Assembly: GCA_028874215.1 (NCBI GenBank)
Contig: JAPPLF010000061.1
Span: 124,001-188,000, forward strand
Direction: 5' to 3'
From: Acidobacteriota bacterium
GTDB lineage: Bacteria > Acidobacteriota > UBA6911 > RPQK01 > JAJDTT01
Length of the DNA: 64,000 bases
Below are positions 18,094 to 26,069 of the stretch, one piece after another. The position numbers and the translations under genes were made by a program. The notes beneath the pieces are model-generated. The model made no database searches. It was not told where the DNA came from and worked only from the letters and a program-made list of their open reading frames with translations. Every line of letters begins with the position of its first letter. The first letter of the stretch is position 1.

Positions 18094-18954
18094 ATGACGA
18101 CCACCGAGCAGCGCGGTAAGGCGCGTGCCCTGCGAGAGCTCCATTCGGACCAAGAAGTTCTTGTGCTACCGAACGTCTGGGATCCGATTGGGGCGCGCAT
18201 TCTGGCAGCTAAGGGTTACCCGGCTGTTGCGACCGCCAGCGCGGCGGTTTCCTCCGCGCTCGGATTCGAAGACGGAGAGAAGATCAGGCGGCAGACGATG
18301 CTGGAGATCGTCGCCCGGATCAGCCGCTCCGTAGCCGTTCCGGTGACGGCCGACATGGAAACTGGGTACGGGACTTCCCTCGCTGAGTTGGAGGACACCA
18401 TACGGTGCCTGCTCGACACGGGGGCCGTTGGGCTCAACATCGAGGACAGCCTCGAAGAGGGCGGGTCCCTCCGACCCGTGGATGAACAGGCCGAAAGGAT
18501 TGCGACGGTACGGGAGACCGCAGCCGCGCAGGGGCTCGACCTCTTGATCAATGCTCGAGTGGACGCCTTTTTGTCAGACGGATTCGGCCGAGCAGAGGAG
18601 CAAATCGAAGAGACCGTGACGCGCGCCGAGGTCTATGGCAAGGCCGGCGCCGACTGCATCTACCCGATCGGTCCTAGCGATGCCGAGACTCTCACCGCGC
18701 TCCGGTCACGGATCACCCTGCCGTTGAACGCCCTCGCGACCCCGGATGCGGTTCCGTTGGGAAGGATGGCGGCGATCGGGATTAACCGCGTCAGTTTTGG
18801 ACCGTTTATCTTCCGGTCGTGTCTCCGAAAGTTCGTAGACATAGCCGAAGCGCTTTCACAGTCCGCCGGCTACGAGTGTTTCGGCCGCGAGCTAATGACG
18901 GGTTCGGAAGCCTCATTGTACTTGACGTCTGAGAGCGAGCAAGATCCTCGTTAG
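18094..18954 (+). CDS. Isocitrate lyase/PEP mutase family protein (carboxyphosphonoenolpyruvate mutase-like)
   Basis: Likely C-C or C-P lyase of the PEPM/isocitrate lyase superfamily; the substrate is probably a 2-methyl(iso)citrate- or oxaloacetate-like acid, not proven. The protein of 286 residues is a TIM barrel with PNVWDPIGARILAAKGYPAVATAS near residue 25, VTADMETGYG (metal-binding acidic block), VGLNIEDSLEEGG, INARVDAFL, and a closing INRVSFGPFIFRS. The KKCGH/KRCG loop of true methylisocitrate lyases is absent, which favours the generic phosphonomutase-like group. The ATG at 18094 has a good ribosome binding site; an in-frame ATG at 17980 does not. Its codon and base use look less GC-rich than the neighbours, suggesting it may have been acquired by transfer; I judged this by eye only. 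Confidence 0.82.
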   Translation: MTTTEQRGKARALRELHSDQEVLVLPNVWDPIGARILAAKGYPAVATASAAVSSALGFEDGEKIRRQTMLEIVARISRSVAVPVTADMETGYGTSLAELEDTIRCLLDTGAVGLNIEDSLEEGGSLRPVDEQAERIATVRETAAAQGLDLLINARVDAFLSDGFGRAEEQIEETVTRAEVYGKAGADCIYPIGPSDAETLTALRSRITLPLNALATPDAVPLGRMAAIGINRVSFGPFIFRSCLRKFVDIAEALSQSAGYECFGRELMTGSEASLYLTSESEQDPR

Positions 18955-19020
18955 CATATCGTCTACATAACTCTTTTATAGTAAATGGGTTACAGAGATT
19001 GTGGAATCAGTCCGGCGACT

Positions 19021-19126
19021 GTGTTGCTCCTCGGTCACATACTCCCGGCATGTTCCCTCTGACCGCCTTGTCCGGCGGGCGCAGCCCCGGTCTCGGTGCT
19101 GCGTGAGACTTTCGCCAGAGATTGTT
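19021..19126 (-). repeat. Palindromic intergenic element, copy A (diverged)
   Basis: About 106 bases that align with the copy at 35.7 kb: GCCTTGTCCGGCGGGCGCAG, TCTCGGTGCT and GAGACTTTCGCC are shared in the same order, and CACATACTC/ATACTCCTGG corresponds to the centre. The far end (the first 60 bases of the full element) is not recognisable here. The element stops about 40 bp before the start of the Gfo/Idh gene at 19168. Orientation is given relative to copy B, though the element is largely palindromic. Confidence 0.7.
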
Positions 19127-19167
19127 AAGATCGGCATCATCCCCAAACTGTTCCGGGAGGTAAAACT

Positions 19168-20271
19168 ATGAGCAAGAAATACCGGGTCGCCGTTATCGGC
19201 CGAACCAACCGAGGCAACTATGGGCACGGCCTGGACACGGTCTGGCTGGACATGGACCGGGCGGAGCTGGTCGCCGTCGCCGATGAGGACGAAAAAGGTC
19301 TCAAGGAGGCGACTGCCCGGCTTGGCGTCAAGGCCGGCTACTCAGACTACCGGGAGATGTTGCGGCAGGAACGTCCTCAGATCGTGAGCGTGGCGCCCCG
19401 GTGGCTGGACTGCCACCACGACATGGTGTTGGCCTGCGCCGAGTACGGAGCCAGCATCTTCCTGGAAAAACCCATGTGCCGGACCCTTGCCGAGGCGGAC
19501 GCCATGGTGGAGGCCTGCGAACGTTCCCACGTCAAGCTGGCCATCGCTCACCAGACCCGCTACAGCCCCAAGATCCAGGTGATCAAGGACCTGATCGCCG
19601 AGGGACGCCTGGGCCGGGTTTTGGAATTCTGCGGCCGCGGCAAGGAGGACCGCCGAGGGGGCGGCGAGGATCTGTGGGTCCTGGGGACGCACATCTTCGA
19701 CCTGATGCGCATTTTCGGGGGAAACGCCCTCTGGTGCTACGCCCGGGTGACCCAGGACGGACGCCCCGTGACCCGCGCCGACGTGGTCGACGGCGCCGAA
19801 GGCATCGGCGCATTGGCCGGAGACCGGGTGGAAGCCATGTACGGCATGGAGAACGGCGCGGGCGCCTATTTTTCGAGCCACCGGAACGCGGCCGGGAGAC
19901 CGACCCGCTTCGGGCTCACGATCCGAGGGTCCAAGGGGCTGCTCGAGATGTACACCGGTTCGGTTCCGGACGTGCACCTGCTGGAAGACTCCGCGTGGTC
20001 GCCGGGCAGGACCGGCTCCAAGTGGATGAGCGTGAGCACCGCTGGAGTCGGAAAGCCGGAACCGCTGGAAAAGGGGCGTGCCCACCAGGGGAACATCTGG
20101 ACCTGTGAAGATCTGATCCGGGCGATCGAGGAAGATCGAGATCCGATCGGCAGCGTCTATGAGGCTCGCGGAGCCACCGAGATGATCGTGGCCGCCTTCG
20201 AGTCCCATCGCCAGGGAGGCCCCGTCAAACTGCCCCTGGAGAACCGGGAGAATCCCCTGCTTTCCCTATGA
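19168..20271 (+). CDS. Gfo/Idh/MocA-family NAD(P)-dependent oxidoreductase
   Basis: Predicted sugar or sugar-derivative dehydrogenase; substrate unknown. The 367-residue protein has the N-terminal Rossmann domain, with a slightly unusual nucleotide loop VAVIGRTNRGNYGHGL at residues 7-22, the VADEDEKGLKEAT cofactor strand, and the EKPMCRTLAEADAM block whose Lys is the usual catalytic residue of the family. The C-terminal alpha/beta domain carries HQTRYSPKIQVIKDLIAEG and GRGKEDRRGGGEDLWVLGTH. The start has a strong GGGAGGT ribosome binding site. Its stop overlaps the pyrF start (ATGA), so the two are translationally coupled. Length and layout are normal for inositol/gluconate-type members. Confidence 0.9.
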   Translation: MSKKYRVAVIGRTNRGNYGHGLDTVWLDMDRAELVAVADEDEKGLKEATARLGVKAGYSDYREMLRQERPQIVSVAPRWLDCHHDMVLACAEYGASIFLEKPMCRTLAEADAMVEACERSHVKLAIAHQTRYSPKIQVIKDLIAEGRLGRVLEFCGRGKEDRRGGGEDLWVLGTHIFDLMRIFGGNALWCYARVTQDGRPVTRADVVDGAEGIGALAGDRVEAMYGMENGAGAYFSSHRNAAGRPTRFGLTIRGSKGLLEMYTGSVPDVHLLEDSAWSPGRTGSKWMSVSTAGVGKPEPLEKGRAHQGNIWTCEDLIRAIEEDRDPIGSVYEARGATEMIVAAFESHRQGGPVKLPLENRENPLLSL

Positions 20272-21020
20272 GCCCCGGCGCGTCGGAGAGGCGGCTCATT
20301 TTCGCCCTGGATGTGGCCAGCCGGACCGAGGCGGAGACCCTGGTCGCCGAGCTGCGGCCTTCCGTGGGCTTCTTCAAGGTGGGCCTCGAACTCTTCGTTT
20401 CCGAAGGGCCCGACCTGGTGCGGTGGCTGGTCCGGGAAGGACTGGACGTTTTCCTGGACCTCAAGCTGTACGACATCCCGGCGACCATGCGCCGCTCTGT
20501 CGCCGCGGCCTCGCGGCTGGGCGCCCGCTTCATCACCATTCACGACGCGGGAGCCGGAGCGGCGGCCGCCCGGGAGGGAACCGGCGATTCCCGCTTGCAG
20601 GTACTCTGCGTCACCCTGCTCACGAGTGTGGATGCCCGGGACTTGCGAGACAGCGCTGGGCCGGGTTCGGCAGGACGGTTCCGGGATTTGGACGAATACG
20701 TCGGCTGGAGGGCCCGGACCGCGGTCTCCAACGGCTGCGACGGATTGATCTGCTCCGGACAGAATGCGCGTCGGCTGCGCCGTGAACTGGGTCCGGATCC
20801 GATCCTGGTCTGCCCCGGCATCCGGCTCGGCGGGGACCGGCTCGACGACCAGAAACGGGTGGTCACACCCTATCGCGCGGTCCGGGACGGCGCCGATTAC
20901 TTGGTGGTGGGACGGCCCATCCGCGACGCCGCCGACCCTACGGCGCAAGCCCGGAAGATCCTGTCCGAGATCGACCGCGGCCTCCGGGACCGGGAATCCG
21001 CGCCAGGGCCGGGCGGCTAG
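20268..21020 (+). CDS. pyrF: Orotidine 5'-phosphate decarboxylase
   Basis: Last step of de novo UMP synthesis, cytoplasmic. The 250-residue TIM barrel shows all key blocks: FALDVASR (Asp 14), FKVGLELFV (Lys 37), the active-site LDLKLYDIPATM with Asp 64, Lys 66 and Asp 69, TLLTSVDARDL, ICSGQNARRLRRELG, LVCPGIRLGGDR and the phosphate-gripping YLVVGRPI near the end. Length fits the pyrF type 1 group. The ATG overlaps the stop of the Gfo/Idh gene by four bases (ATGA), an unusual partner for a pyrimidine gene. No other pyrimidine gene lies in the window. Confidence 0.95.
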   Translation: MSPGASERRLIFALDVASRTEAETLVAELRPSVGFFKVGLELFVSEGPDLVRWLVREGLDVFLDLKLYDIPATMRRSVAAASRLGARFITIHDAGAGAAAAREGTGDSRLQVLCVTLLTSVDARDLRDSAGPGSAGRFRDLDEYVGWRARTAVSNGCDGLICSGQNARRLRRELGPDPILVCPGIRLGGDRLDDQKRVVTPYRAVRDGADYLVVGRPIRDAADPTAQARKILSEIDRGLRDRESAPGPGG

Positions 21021-21172
21021 CCCACCCTCATCTCCCACGACACCTGCGAAAGGTGCGTGGGGCCGCGTGAAGCGGTCAAAATGATCATCGTCGAGGCGTT
21101 CGCTGACGCCACGCCGTCTCCCTGCCGCTGTCCCACCCGGTCAACTGAACTGTCAGATAACGTGTCAGATTA

Positions 21173-21202
21173 TTGACATGGATCACTCTATCCATTTATA
21201 AT
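21173..21202 (+). promoter_or_regulatory. Consensus sigma-70 promoter with internal dyad, upstream of fic
   Basis: TTGACA at 21173-21178 and TATAAT at 21197-21202 are separated by 18 bases: both hexamers match the sigma-70 consensus perfectly. Between them lies the inverted repeat ATGGAT-N6-ATCCAT (21178-21195), placed where a repressor would block RNA polymerase. TGTCAGAT is directly repeated just upstream (about 21151-21170). The transcript would start near 21209, about 44 bases before the Fic start codon. The region is unusually AT-rich for the window. Confidence 0.75.
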
Positions 21203-21252
21203 ATAGACACTTAGGTAGTCAAATAAGGTGTCGGTATAGGTGTCCAATAGAT

Positions 21253-22428
21253 ATGGATTGGGAGCAATTCGAGTTTGAATACCGTTTCAAGACCGACAAC
21301 CTTCTGAGGCTTTTGGTCACCATCGAAGCATACCGGGAGGCAACGCTCAACCTCGTGCTCCCCCCGGACTGGCGCGAGCAGTTGGACCGGTTGAACCGGG
21401 TGCGTGCGATCCATGGGACAACGGCTCTCGAAGGGAATCCGCTCTCCGAACAACAAGTGGCTGAATCTTTGCACGGCGGGGGCGGCAACAACCACCAAAC
21501 GAGAGAACAAATTCAGATCAAGAATGCCGGACGAGCGCAGGACTGGATCAGATCCAGATTCGCGAAGGACCGAGAGCCGCTCCGGCTTCGGGACATCTTG
21601 GAGATGCACCGACTGATGACCGAAAAGTCGGACGAGACCAACAACGCTCCGGGAAAGTTTCGGACCGTTCGTGTGGTCGTGGGGACACCGGCTCTGGGGG
21701 GTGTCCATCGTGCGGCACCGCCCGCTGACGTCCCCCGCTTGATGGACGATTTCGTTGCGTTCATCAACTCCGGCAGATTGCGCCACGAACACCCGGTGAT
21801 CCGAGCCTTGCTCGCCCACTTCTTCCTGGTCACCATTCATCCATTCGGAGATGGCAACGGCCGGGTTTCGCGGCTGGTCGAGGCCGCCATCCTGTACCAG
21901 GGAGGATACAACGTACTGGGGTTCTACGGGCTGTCCAGTTACTTCTATCGCAACCGCGACGAATATATCCGCAGCCTTCAGGAATGCCGGAGAACTCAGC
22001 CTTTCGACGTTACATCATTCGTGAGTTTCGGCCTTGTAGGCTTTGCCGCCGAGCTCGGGGGAATCAACAACTTCATCAAGACCAAGCTCAATCGGATGGT
22101 GTATCGCTCCACGATGCAGAAAGCCACAAACCAGAAAGTGGGAAAACGCCGGCGGGTTCTCAATGACCGGGAGTACGATCTTCTCGATTTCCTCCTCCGA
22201 GAGACCGAGCCGGAAGATCCCTTTGCGGAGAAGCCCTCCATACAGATCCCATTTTCTGAACTTCTGGAATCCCCTTACGTCCGGGCTGCCTACCGCAACG
22301 TGACGCGGCGCACCTTCTGGCGTGAACTGGAGCGACTTTGGGATATGGGTTTCATCGTCCTCCGGCGCCCTGAGGGATCCGACGGAACGACCATCGAAAT
22401 TGACTTCGACGCCATCGGCAGATACTGA
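21253..22428 (+). CDS. Fic family protein (class II, self-inhibited AMP/nucleotide-transferase type)
   Basis: Fic enzymes attach AMP or another nucleotide part to a hydroxyl of target proteins; several are toxins or stress regulators. The 391-residue protein has the catalytic loop HPFGDGNGR at residues 196-204, matching HPFx[D/E]GNGR with all key residues. An N-terminal inhibitory helix fits [ST]xxxE[GN] as TTALEG at 56-61, so autoinhibition by Glu 60 is expected (class II). The 300-391 tail looks like a winged-helix domain (RTFWRELERLWDMGFIVLRR). The ATG at 21253 is preceded by a consensus promoter. No separate antitoxin gene is needed. The target is unknown. Composition is lower in GC than the neighbours, suggesting recent arrival. 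Confidence 0.92.
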   Translation: MDWEQFEFEYRFKTDNLLRLLVTIEAYREATLNLVLPPDWREQLDRLNRVRAIHGTTALEGNPLSEQQVAESLHGGGGNNHQTREQIQIKNAGRAQDWIRSRFAKDREPLRLRDILEMHRLMTEKSDETNNAPGKFRTVRVVVGTPALGGVHRAAPPADVPRLMDDFVAFINSGRLRHEHPVIRALLAHFFLVTIHPFGDGNGRVSRLVEAAILYQGGYNVLGFYGLSSYFYRNRDEYIRSLQECRRTQPFDVTSFVSFGLVGFAAELGGINNFIKTKLNRMVYRSTMQKATNQKVGKRRRVLNDREYDLLDFLLRETEPEDPFAEKPSIQIPFSELLESPYVRAAYRNVTRRTFWRELERLWDMGFIVLRRPEGSDGTTIEIDFDAIGRY

Positions 22429-22567
22429 CCTGCACGGAAGACAGGAACCTTGTCGCCCGGACTTTGTCGTACAATGCTCTCGTTCAAGGTCGGCCAACGA
22501 TCAACCGTTTCACCCGTCACTGGCAACCGGAGCAGGCCGCCTTGTACGAAAAGAGGAGCAGATCGAC

Positions 22568-23203
22568 ATGAAACACGTTTTCATATATTGGGACAATTCG
22601 AACATCTTTCACGAAGCGCAACGCTTTGCCGAGGAGCGCAATGAAGGGCCCGGCGCTCGCTTTCGCGTGCGCATCCATTTCGACAACATCTTCCGTCTGG
22701 CGCATGCCGAGCGACCCGTGCAGAGGGCGGTTGCGGCAGGTTCCATACCACCGGAAATGCGGCAGTTGTGGAACCGGATGGAGAGCAACGGCGTAGAGGT
22801 GAAACTCTTCGACCGCGGCGACCCGGCGCGAAGTGAACAAGAGGTGCCCGATCGGTTGCTCCAGTTGAGAATGCTGGAGGATGCGCTCGACTACAACGGC
22901 GACCCGGGCATCGTGGTGCTCCTGACCGGAGACGGCGCCGGTTATCGTGAAGGCGCGGGTTTCCACAGCGCGCTGGAGCGCATGCACAAGCGCGGCTGGC
23001 GGGTGGAGATCCTGTCATGGGGGCATTCCTGCAACCAGCGGATGCGGCGATGGGCGGAAGAGAAGGGTGTTTTCGTTGCGTTGGATGATTTCTACCAGTC
23101 GATCACCTTCATGGAGCCGTCCAGACCGGGGTTCGAATTTGCGTTCGGGCGCGAGCCAGCCGAGCTGGACCTGTCGCGCCGGCCATTGGCTCAGCGGGGT
23201 TAG
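22568..23203 (+). CDS. NYN-domain (PIN-like) ribonuclease, LabA/Limkain-type
   Basis: Probable RNA-cleaving enzyme of the NYN subgroup of PIN domains. The ATG at 22568 follows a GAGGAG ribosome binding site; a longer frame reaching 22322 overlaps fic and is not family-like. The 211-residue protein has the first acidic motif IYWDNSNIFHEAQ (Asp 9 and neighbours), a middle VEVKLFDRGDPARSEQEVP, VVLLTGDGAGYREGAGFHSAL (second acidic block) and VEILSWGHSCNQRMRRWAE with ALDDFY at the end, where the further acidic residues of NYN proteins sit. It follows fic by 140 bp and is followed by ruvA after 7 bp. Whether it works with Fic is not shown. Confidence 0.8.
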   Translation: MKHVFIYWDNSNIFHEAQRFAEERNEGPGARFRVRIHFDNIFRLAHAERPVQRAVAAGSIPPEMRQLWNRMESNGVEVKLFDRGDPARSEQEVPDRLLQLRMLEDALDYNGDPGIVVLLTGDGAGYREGAGFHSALERMHKRGWRVEILSWGHSCNQRMRRWAEEKGVFVALDDFYQSITFMEPSRPGFEFAFGREPAELDLSRRPLAQRG

Positions 23204-23209
23204 GACGGG

Positions 23210-23806
23210 ATGATCGCCCGCCTTACAGGCCTCCTCGCGCAGAAGTCGGCCGGCCGCGTCATCGTGGACGTTCGGGGGGTCGGATACGAAGTTCACATCC
23301 CCTTCTCGACCTACTATGAGCTGGGTTCCGAGTCGGACGCTGTCACCCTCCAAATCTACACTCACGCGAAAGGGGATCAGCTCAGTCTCTATGGATTCTC
23401 CACTGTCAGAGAGAAGGAGCTTTTCACACGCCTCATCCAGGTATCGGGCATCGGTCCTCGACTGGGAATCGCCATCCTGTCGGGAATGCCGGTCGACGAG
23501 TTTCTGGAGGCCGTCGCGGCCCAGGACCTGGCCCGGCTCTACGCCGTCCCCGGCGTGGGCAAGAAGACGGCGGGACGGATCGTCCTGGAGATGCGCGACC
23601 GGTTGCAGGGGTTGGCGCCGCCAGTGGAGACGGCCGGCATTTCGGGGGTTCCGGCACAGTTGCGGCAGGACGTCGTCTCCGCCCTGGTCAACTTGGGCTA
23701 TCCCAAGAAGGTCGCGGAGAGGGCCGTCACCCGGGTGCTCAAGCAGGAGAGTCCGGATCGCTTCGAGGATCTGCTCAAGAGCACTTTGCGCAAGATCTCC
23801 AGGTAA
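23210..23806 (+). CDS. ruvA: Holliday junction branch migration protein RuvA
   Basis: Binds the four-way DNA junction as a tetramer and loads the RuvB motor. The 198-residue protein opens with MIARLTGLLAQKS and VDVRGVGYEVHIPFSTYYEL, followed by an OB-fold domain with the acidic pin region, two helix-hairpin-helix motifs (VSGIGPRLGIAILSG and VPGVGKKTAGRIVLEM), and a C-terminal domain that contacts RuvB (LVNLGYPKKVAERAVTRV, starting near 148). The start ATG lies 7 bp after the NYN gene, and ruvB follows after 37 bp, a conserved operon. RuvC lies 20 kb away next to yebC. Confidence 0.96.
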   Translation: MIARLTGLLAQKSAGRVIVDVRGVGYEVHIPFSTYYELGSESDAVTLQIYTHAKGDQLSLYGFSTVREKELFTRLIQVSGIGPRLGIAILSGMPVDEFLEAVAAQDLARLYAVPGVGKKTAGRIVLEMRDRLQGLAPPVETAGISGVPAQLRQDVVSALVNLGYPKKVAERAVTRVLKQESPDRFEDLLKSTLRKISR

Positions 23807-23843
23807 CCGGCGGACGGGGCCGGACTTGAAGTAGAGCGTCCAA

Positions 23844-24899
23844 ATGCCGGTGGAAACCGAATCCCAGAGGAACGGACGGGTGCAGGACCGGATCATGAAT
23901 CCCCGGCATCAGGAGGAAGAGGTCCTCTACGAGACCGACCTCCGTCCTCGCCGGCTGCGCGACTTTGTCGGTCAGAACCAGGTGAAGGAGGGGCTCTCCG
24001 TCGGCATCGAAGCCGCCCGCCGCCGCGGGGAGGCCCTGGACCACATTCTGATCTTCGGACCTCCCGGGCTGGGAAAGACGACTCTGGCCCACGTCATCAC
24101 CCATGAACTCGAAGTCAACTTTCGCTCCACCTCCGGGCCCGCCATCGAGAAGCGAGGAGACCTGGCCGCCATTCTTACCAACCTGGAGGACAAGGACGTT
24201 CTCTTCATCGACGAGATCCACCGGCTCCACCCCGCTATCGAGGAGATCCTCTACCCGGCCATGGAGGACTTCCAGATCGACATCATCATCGGCGAAGGCC
24301 CGGGCGCCCGCTCCATCAAGATCGACATACCCCGGTTCACGCTGGTGGGTGCCACGACCCGCACCGGACTGATCACTTCCCCGCTCCGGGGAAGGTTCGG
24401 AATCATACAGCGCCTCGATTTCTACGACGTCGAGAGCCTGGTCTCCATCATCCGCCGGTCCGCGGGAATTCTGGGCGTGGAGATCGACCAGAAGGGAGCG
24501 GCCGAGGTGGCGCGAAGGAGCCGGGGCACGCCACGTATCGCCAACCGCCTGCTCAAGCGGGTCCGCGACTACGCCCAGGTGCGGGCCAACGGAAAGATCT
24601 CCCGGGACATCGCCTGCCGGGGTCTGGAACTCATGAACGTGGACCGGTTCGGATTCGACGAGATCGATCGCAAGCTCATGGACACCATCATCGAGCGATT
24701 CGACGGCGGCCCCGTCGGCCTGAGCACTCTCTCCGCCGCCATCAGCGAGGAGAAGGGCGCCATCGAGGACATCTACGAGCCTTACCTGATTCAGATCGGC
24801 TTCATTGCCCGCACTCCCCGGGGCCGCGTGGCCACTCCCCTGGCCTATTCCCACCTGGGCCTCGAAGCGGCGGCTTCCCAGAAAAGCCTGTTCCGCTGA
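23844..24899 (+). CDS. ruvB: Holliday junction DNA helicase RuvB
   Basis: Hexameric AAA+ motor that drives branch migration at Holliday junctions. The 351-residue protein has [14 protein letters not shown], Walker [11 protein letters not shown] at 71-80, Walker B FIDEIH at 121-126, sensor 1 [10 protein letters not shown], the arginine finger region PLRGRFG, sensor 2 [19 protein letters not shown] and the C-terminal winged-helix (LDAAI-type [21 protein letters not shown], then RTPRGR). The annotated start gives 17 extra residues before NPRH; a later ATG at codon 18 is also plausible. Full length for the family. Its 3' side is followed by an intergenic palindromic element. Confidence 0.96.
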   Translation: MPVETESQRNGRVQDRIMNPRHQEEEVLYETDLRPRRLRDFVGQNQVKEGLSVGIEAARRRGEALDHILIFGPPGLGKTTLAHVITHELEVNFRSTSGPAIEKRGDLAAILTNLEDKDVLFIDEIHRLHPAIEEILYPAMEDFQIDIIIGEGPGARSIKIDIPRFTLVGATTRTGLITSPLRGRFGIIQRLDFYDVESLVSIIRRSAGILGVEIDQKGAAEVARRSRGTPRIANRLLKRVRDYAQVRANGKISRDIACRGLELMNVDRFGFDEIDRKLMDTIIERFDGGPVGLSTLSAAISEEKGAIEDIYEPYLIQIGFIARTPRGRVATPLAYSHLGLEAAASQKSLFR

Positions 24900-24916
24900 C
24901 ACCGCCGGGACTCAGC

Positions 24917-25096
24917 GACTTTCGCGGCGGGCTGGTATCAGTCCGTGGTGAAAGTCCCGCGAGCATCGAGACCGTTCCTGCGCCCGCCGGACAAGGCGCG
25001 ATTCGGGTGCATACCCGGAGTATGTGCCCGAATCGCAACGTAGTCCGCCGGGATGCAGGGACGGTCGAATGCCGTGACGACTTTCGCCACGGGCTG
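24917..25096 (+). repeat. Palindromic intergenic element, copy B (full length) with an extra end fragment
   Basis: The full element runs 24939-25096, starting CAGTCCGTGGTGAAAGTC and ending GACTTTCGCCACGGGCTG, which are near-perfect inverted ends. It folds into one long hairpin with GCGATTCGGGTGCATAC (24998-25014) and GTATGTGCCCGAATCGC (25020-25036) around a five-base centre. Just before it, 24917-24934 repeats the right end once more. It sits between ruvB and moxR, ending about 14 bp before the moxR start. Confidence 0.85.
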
Positions 25097-25109
25097 ATAT
25101 CATACGCCC

Positions 25110-26069
25110 GTGTCGAACGGTGCCGGAATCGCCAGTCTGACGGAGAGATTCAAGGCCCTCCAGTACTCGGTGGAACGGGTCATCAAGGGCAAATCCGACG
25201 TGGTGGAACTGGCCGTGGTGACCCTGCTGGCACGGGGGCACATGCTGGTGGAGGACGTCCCCGGCGTCGGCAAGACCACCTTGGCCCATGCTCTGGCGCG
25301 CTCCGTCGACTGCCGCTTCCAGCGCATCCAGTTCACCAGCGACCTGCTTCCCTCCGACCTGACCGGGATCTCGGTCTTCAACCAGGTGCACAGGGACTTC
25401 GAGTTCCGGCCCGGCCCCCTGTTTGCCAACGTGGTGCTGGCCGATGAAGTCAACCGCACCACCCCCAGGACCCAGAGCGCCCTGCTCGAGGCCATGAGCG
25501 AGGCGAGGATCACGGTGGACAACCACACCCACCTGCTGCCGCAGCCCTTCATGGTGATCGCCACCCAGAACCCCATCGAACACCACGGAACGTACCCGCT
25601 GCCCGAGTCCCAGTTGGACCGGTTTCTCATGCGCATCTCCATGGGCTATCCCAGCGAGTCTCACGAAAAGGAGATTCTGCGCTCTATGGGAGGGTATGAC
25701 TCCCTTGATCTCGATCCGGTCATCAGCACCGAGGATCTCCTGAGGGGCCAGGAAGAGGTTCAGGAAGTGAGGTTCGAGGAGACGCTCCTGCAGTACCTCA
25801 TGGAACTGGTGAGGGCGACCCGGGAATGCGAGCTCCTGGCCCTGGGAGTGAGCACGAGGGGAGCCATGTTCCTGTATCGGGCGTCCCAAGCGCTGGCCTA
25901 TTTCCAGGGTAGATCCTTCTGCATTCCGGACGACGTCAAACGCTTGGCGGTGCCCGTATTTTCCCACCGCGTCCTGGTCAGTCCCAGACATGCCTCGCCT
26001 CTGGAAAAGACCCGGGAAGCCGAATCGATCATTGCGGATCTCGTGGACCAGGTCGAGGTCCCGGTCTGA
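25110..26069 (+). CDS. MoxR-family AAA+ ATPase
   Basis: Chaperone-like AAA+ ATPase that acts with partner proteins to mature or insert other proteins, often with a DUF58 protein. The 319-residue protein has Walker A GVGKTTLAHAL near residue 52, Walker B VVLADEVNR with the acidic pair near 110, sensor 1 VIATQNPIEHHGTYPLPE, then a lid domain with the SQLDRFLMRISMGYPSES and VSTRGAMFLYRASQALAY blocks. The start is the GTG at 25110, reading MSNGAGIASLTERF. The A of its stop (TGA at 26067) is shared with the DUF58 ATG, so the operon is translationally coupled. Its start lies just after palindromic copy B. Confidence 0.93.
   Translation: MSNGAGIASLTERFKALQYSVERVIKGKSDVVELAVVTLLARGHMLVEDVPGVGKTTLAHALARSVDCRFQRIQFTSDLLPSDLTGISVFNQVHRDFEFRPGPLFANVVLADEVNRTTPRTQSALLEAMSEARITVDNHTHLLPQPFMVIATQNPIEHHGTYPLPESQLDRFLMRISMGYPSESHEKEILRSMGGYDSLDLDPVISTEDLLRGQEEVQEVRFEETLLQYLMELVRATRECELLALGVSTRGAMFLYRASQALAYFQGRSFCIPDDVKRLAVPVFSHRVLVSPRHASPLEKTREAESIIADLVDQVEVPV

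Noticed and set aside
22322-22567. Upstream extension of the NYN gene into fic
   Set aside because: The extension overlaps fic and has no domain similarity, while ATG 22568 has a GAGGAG site.
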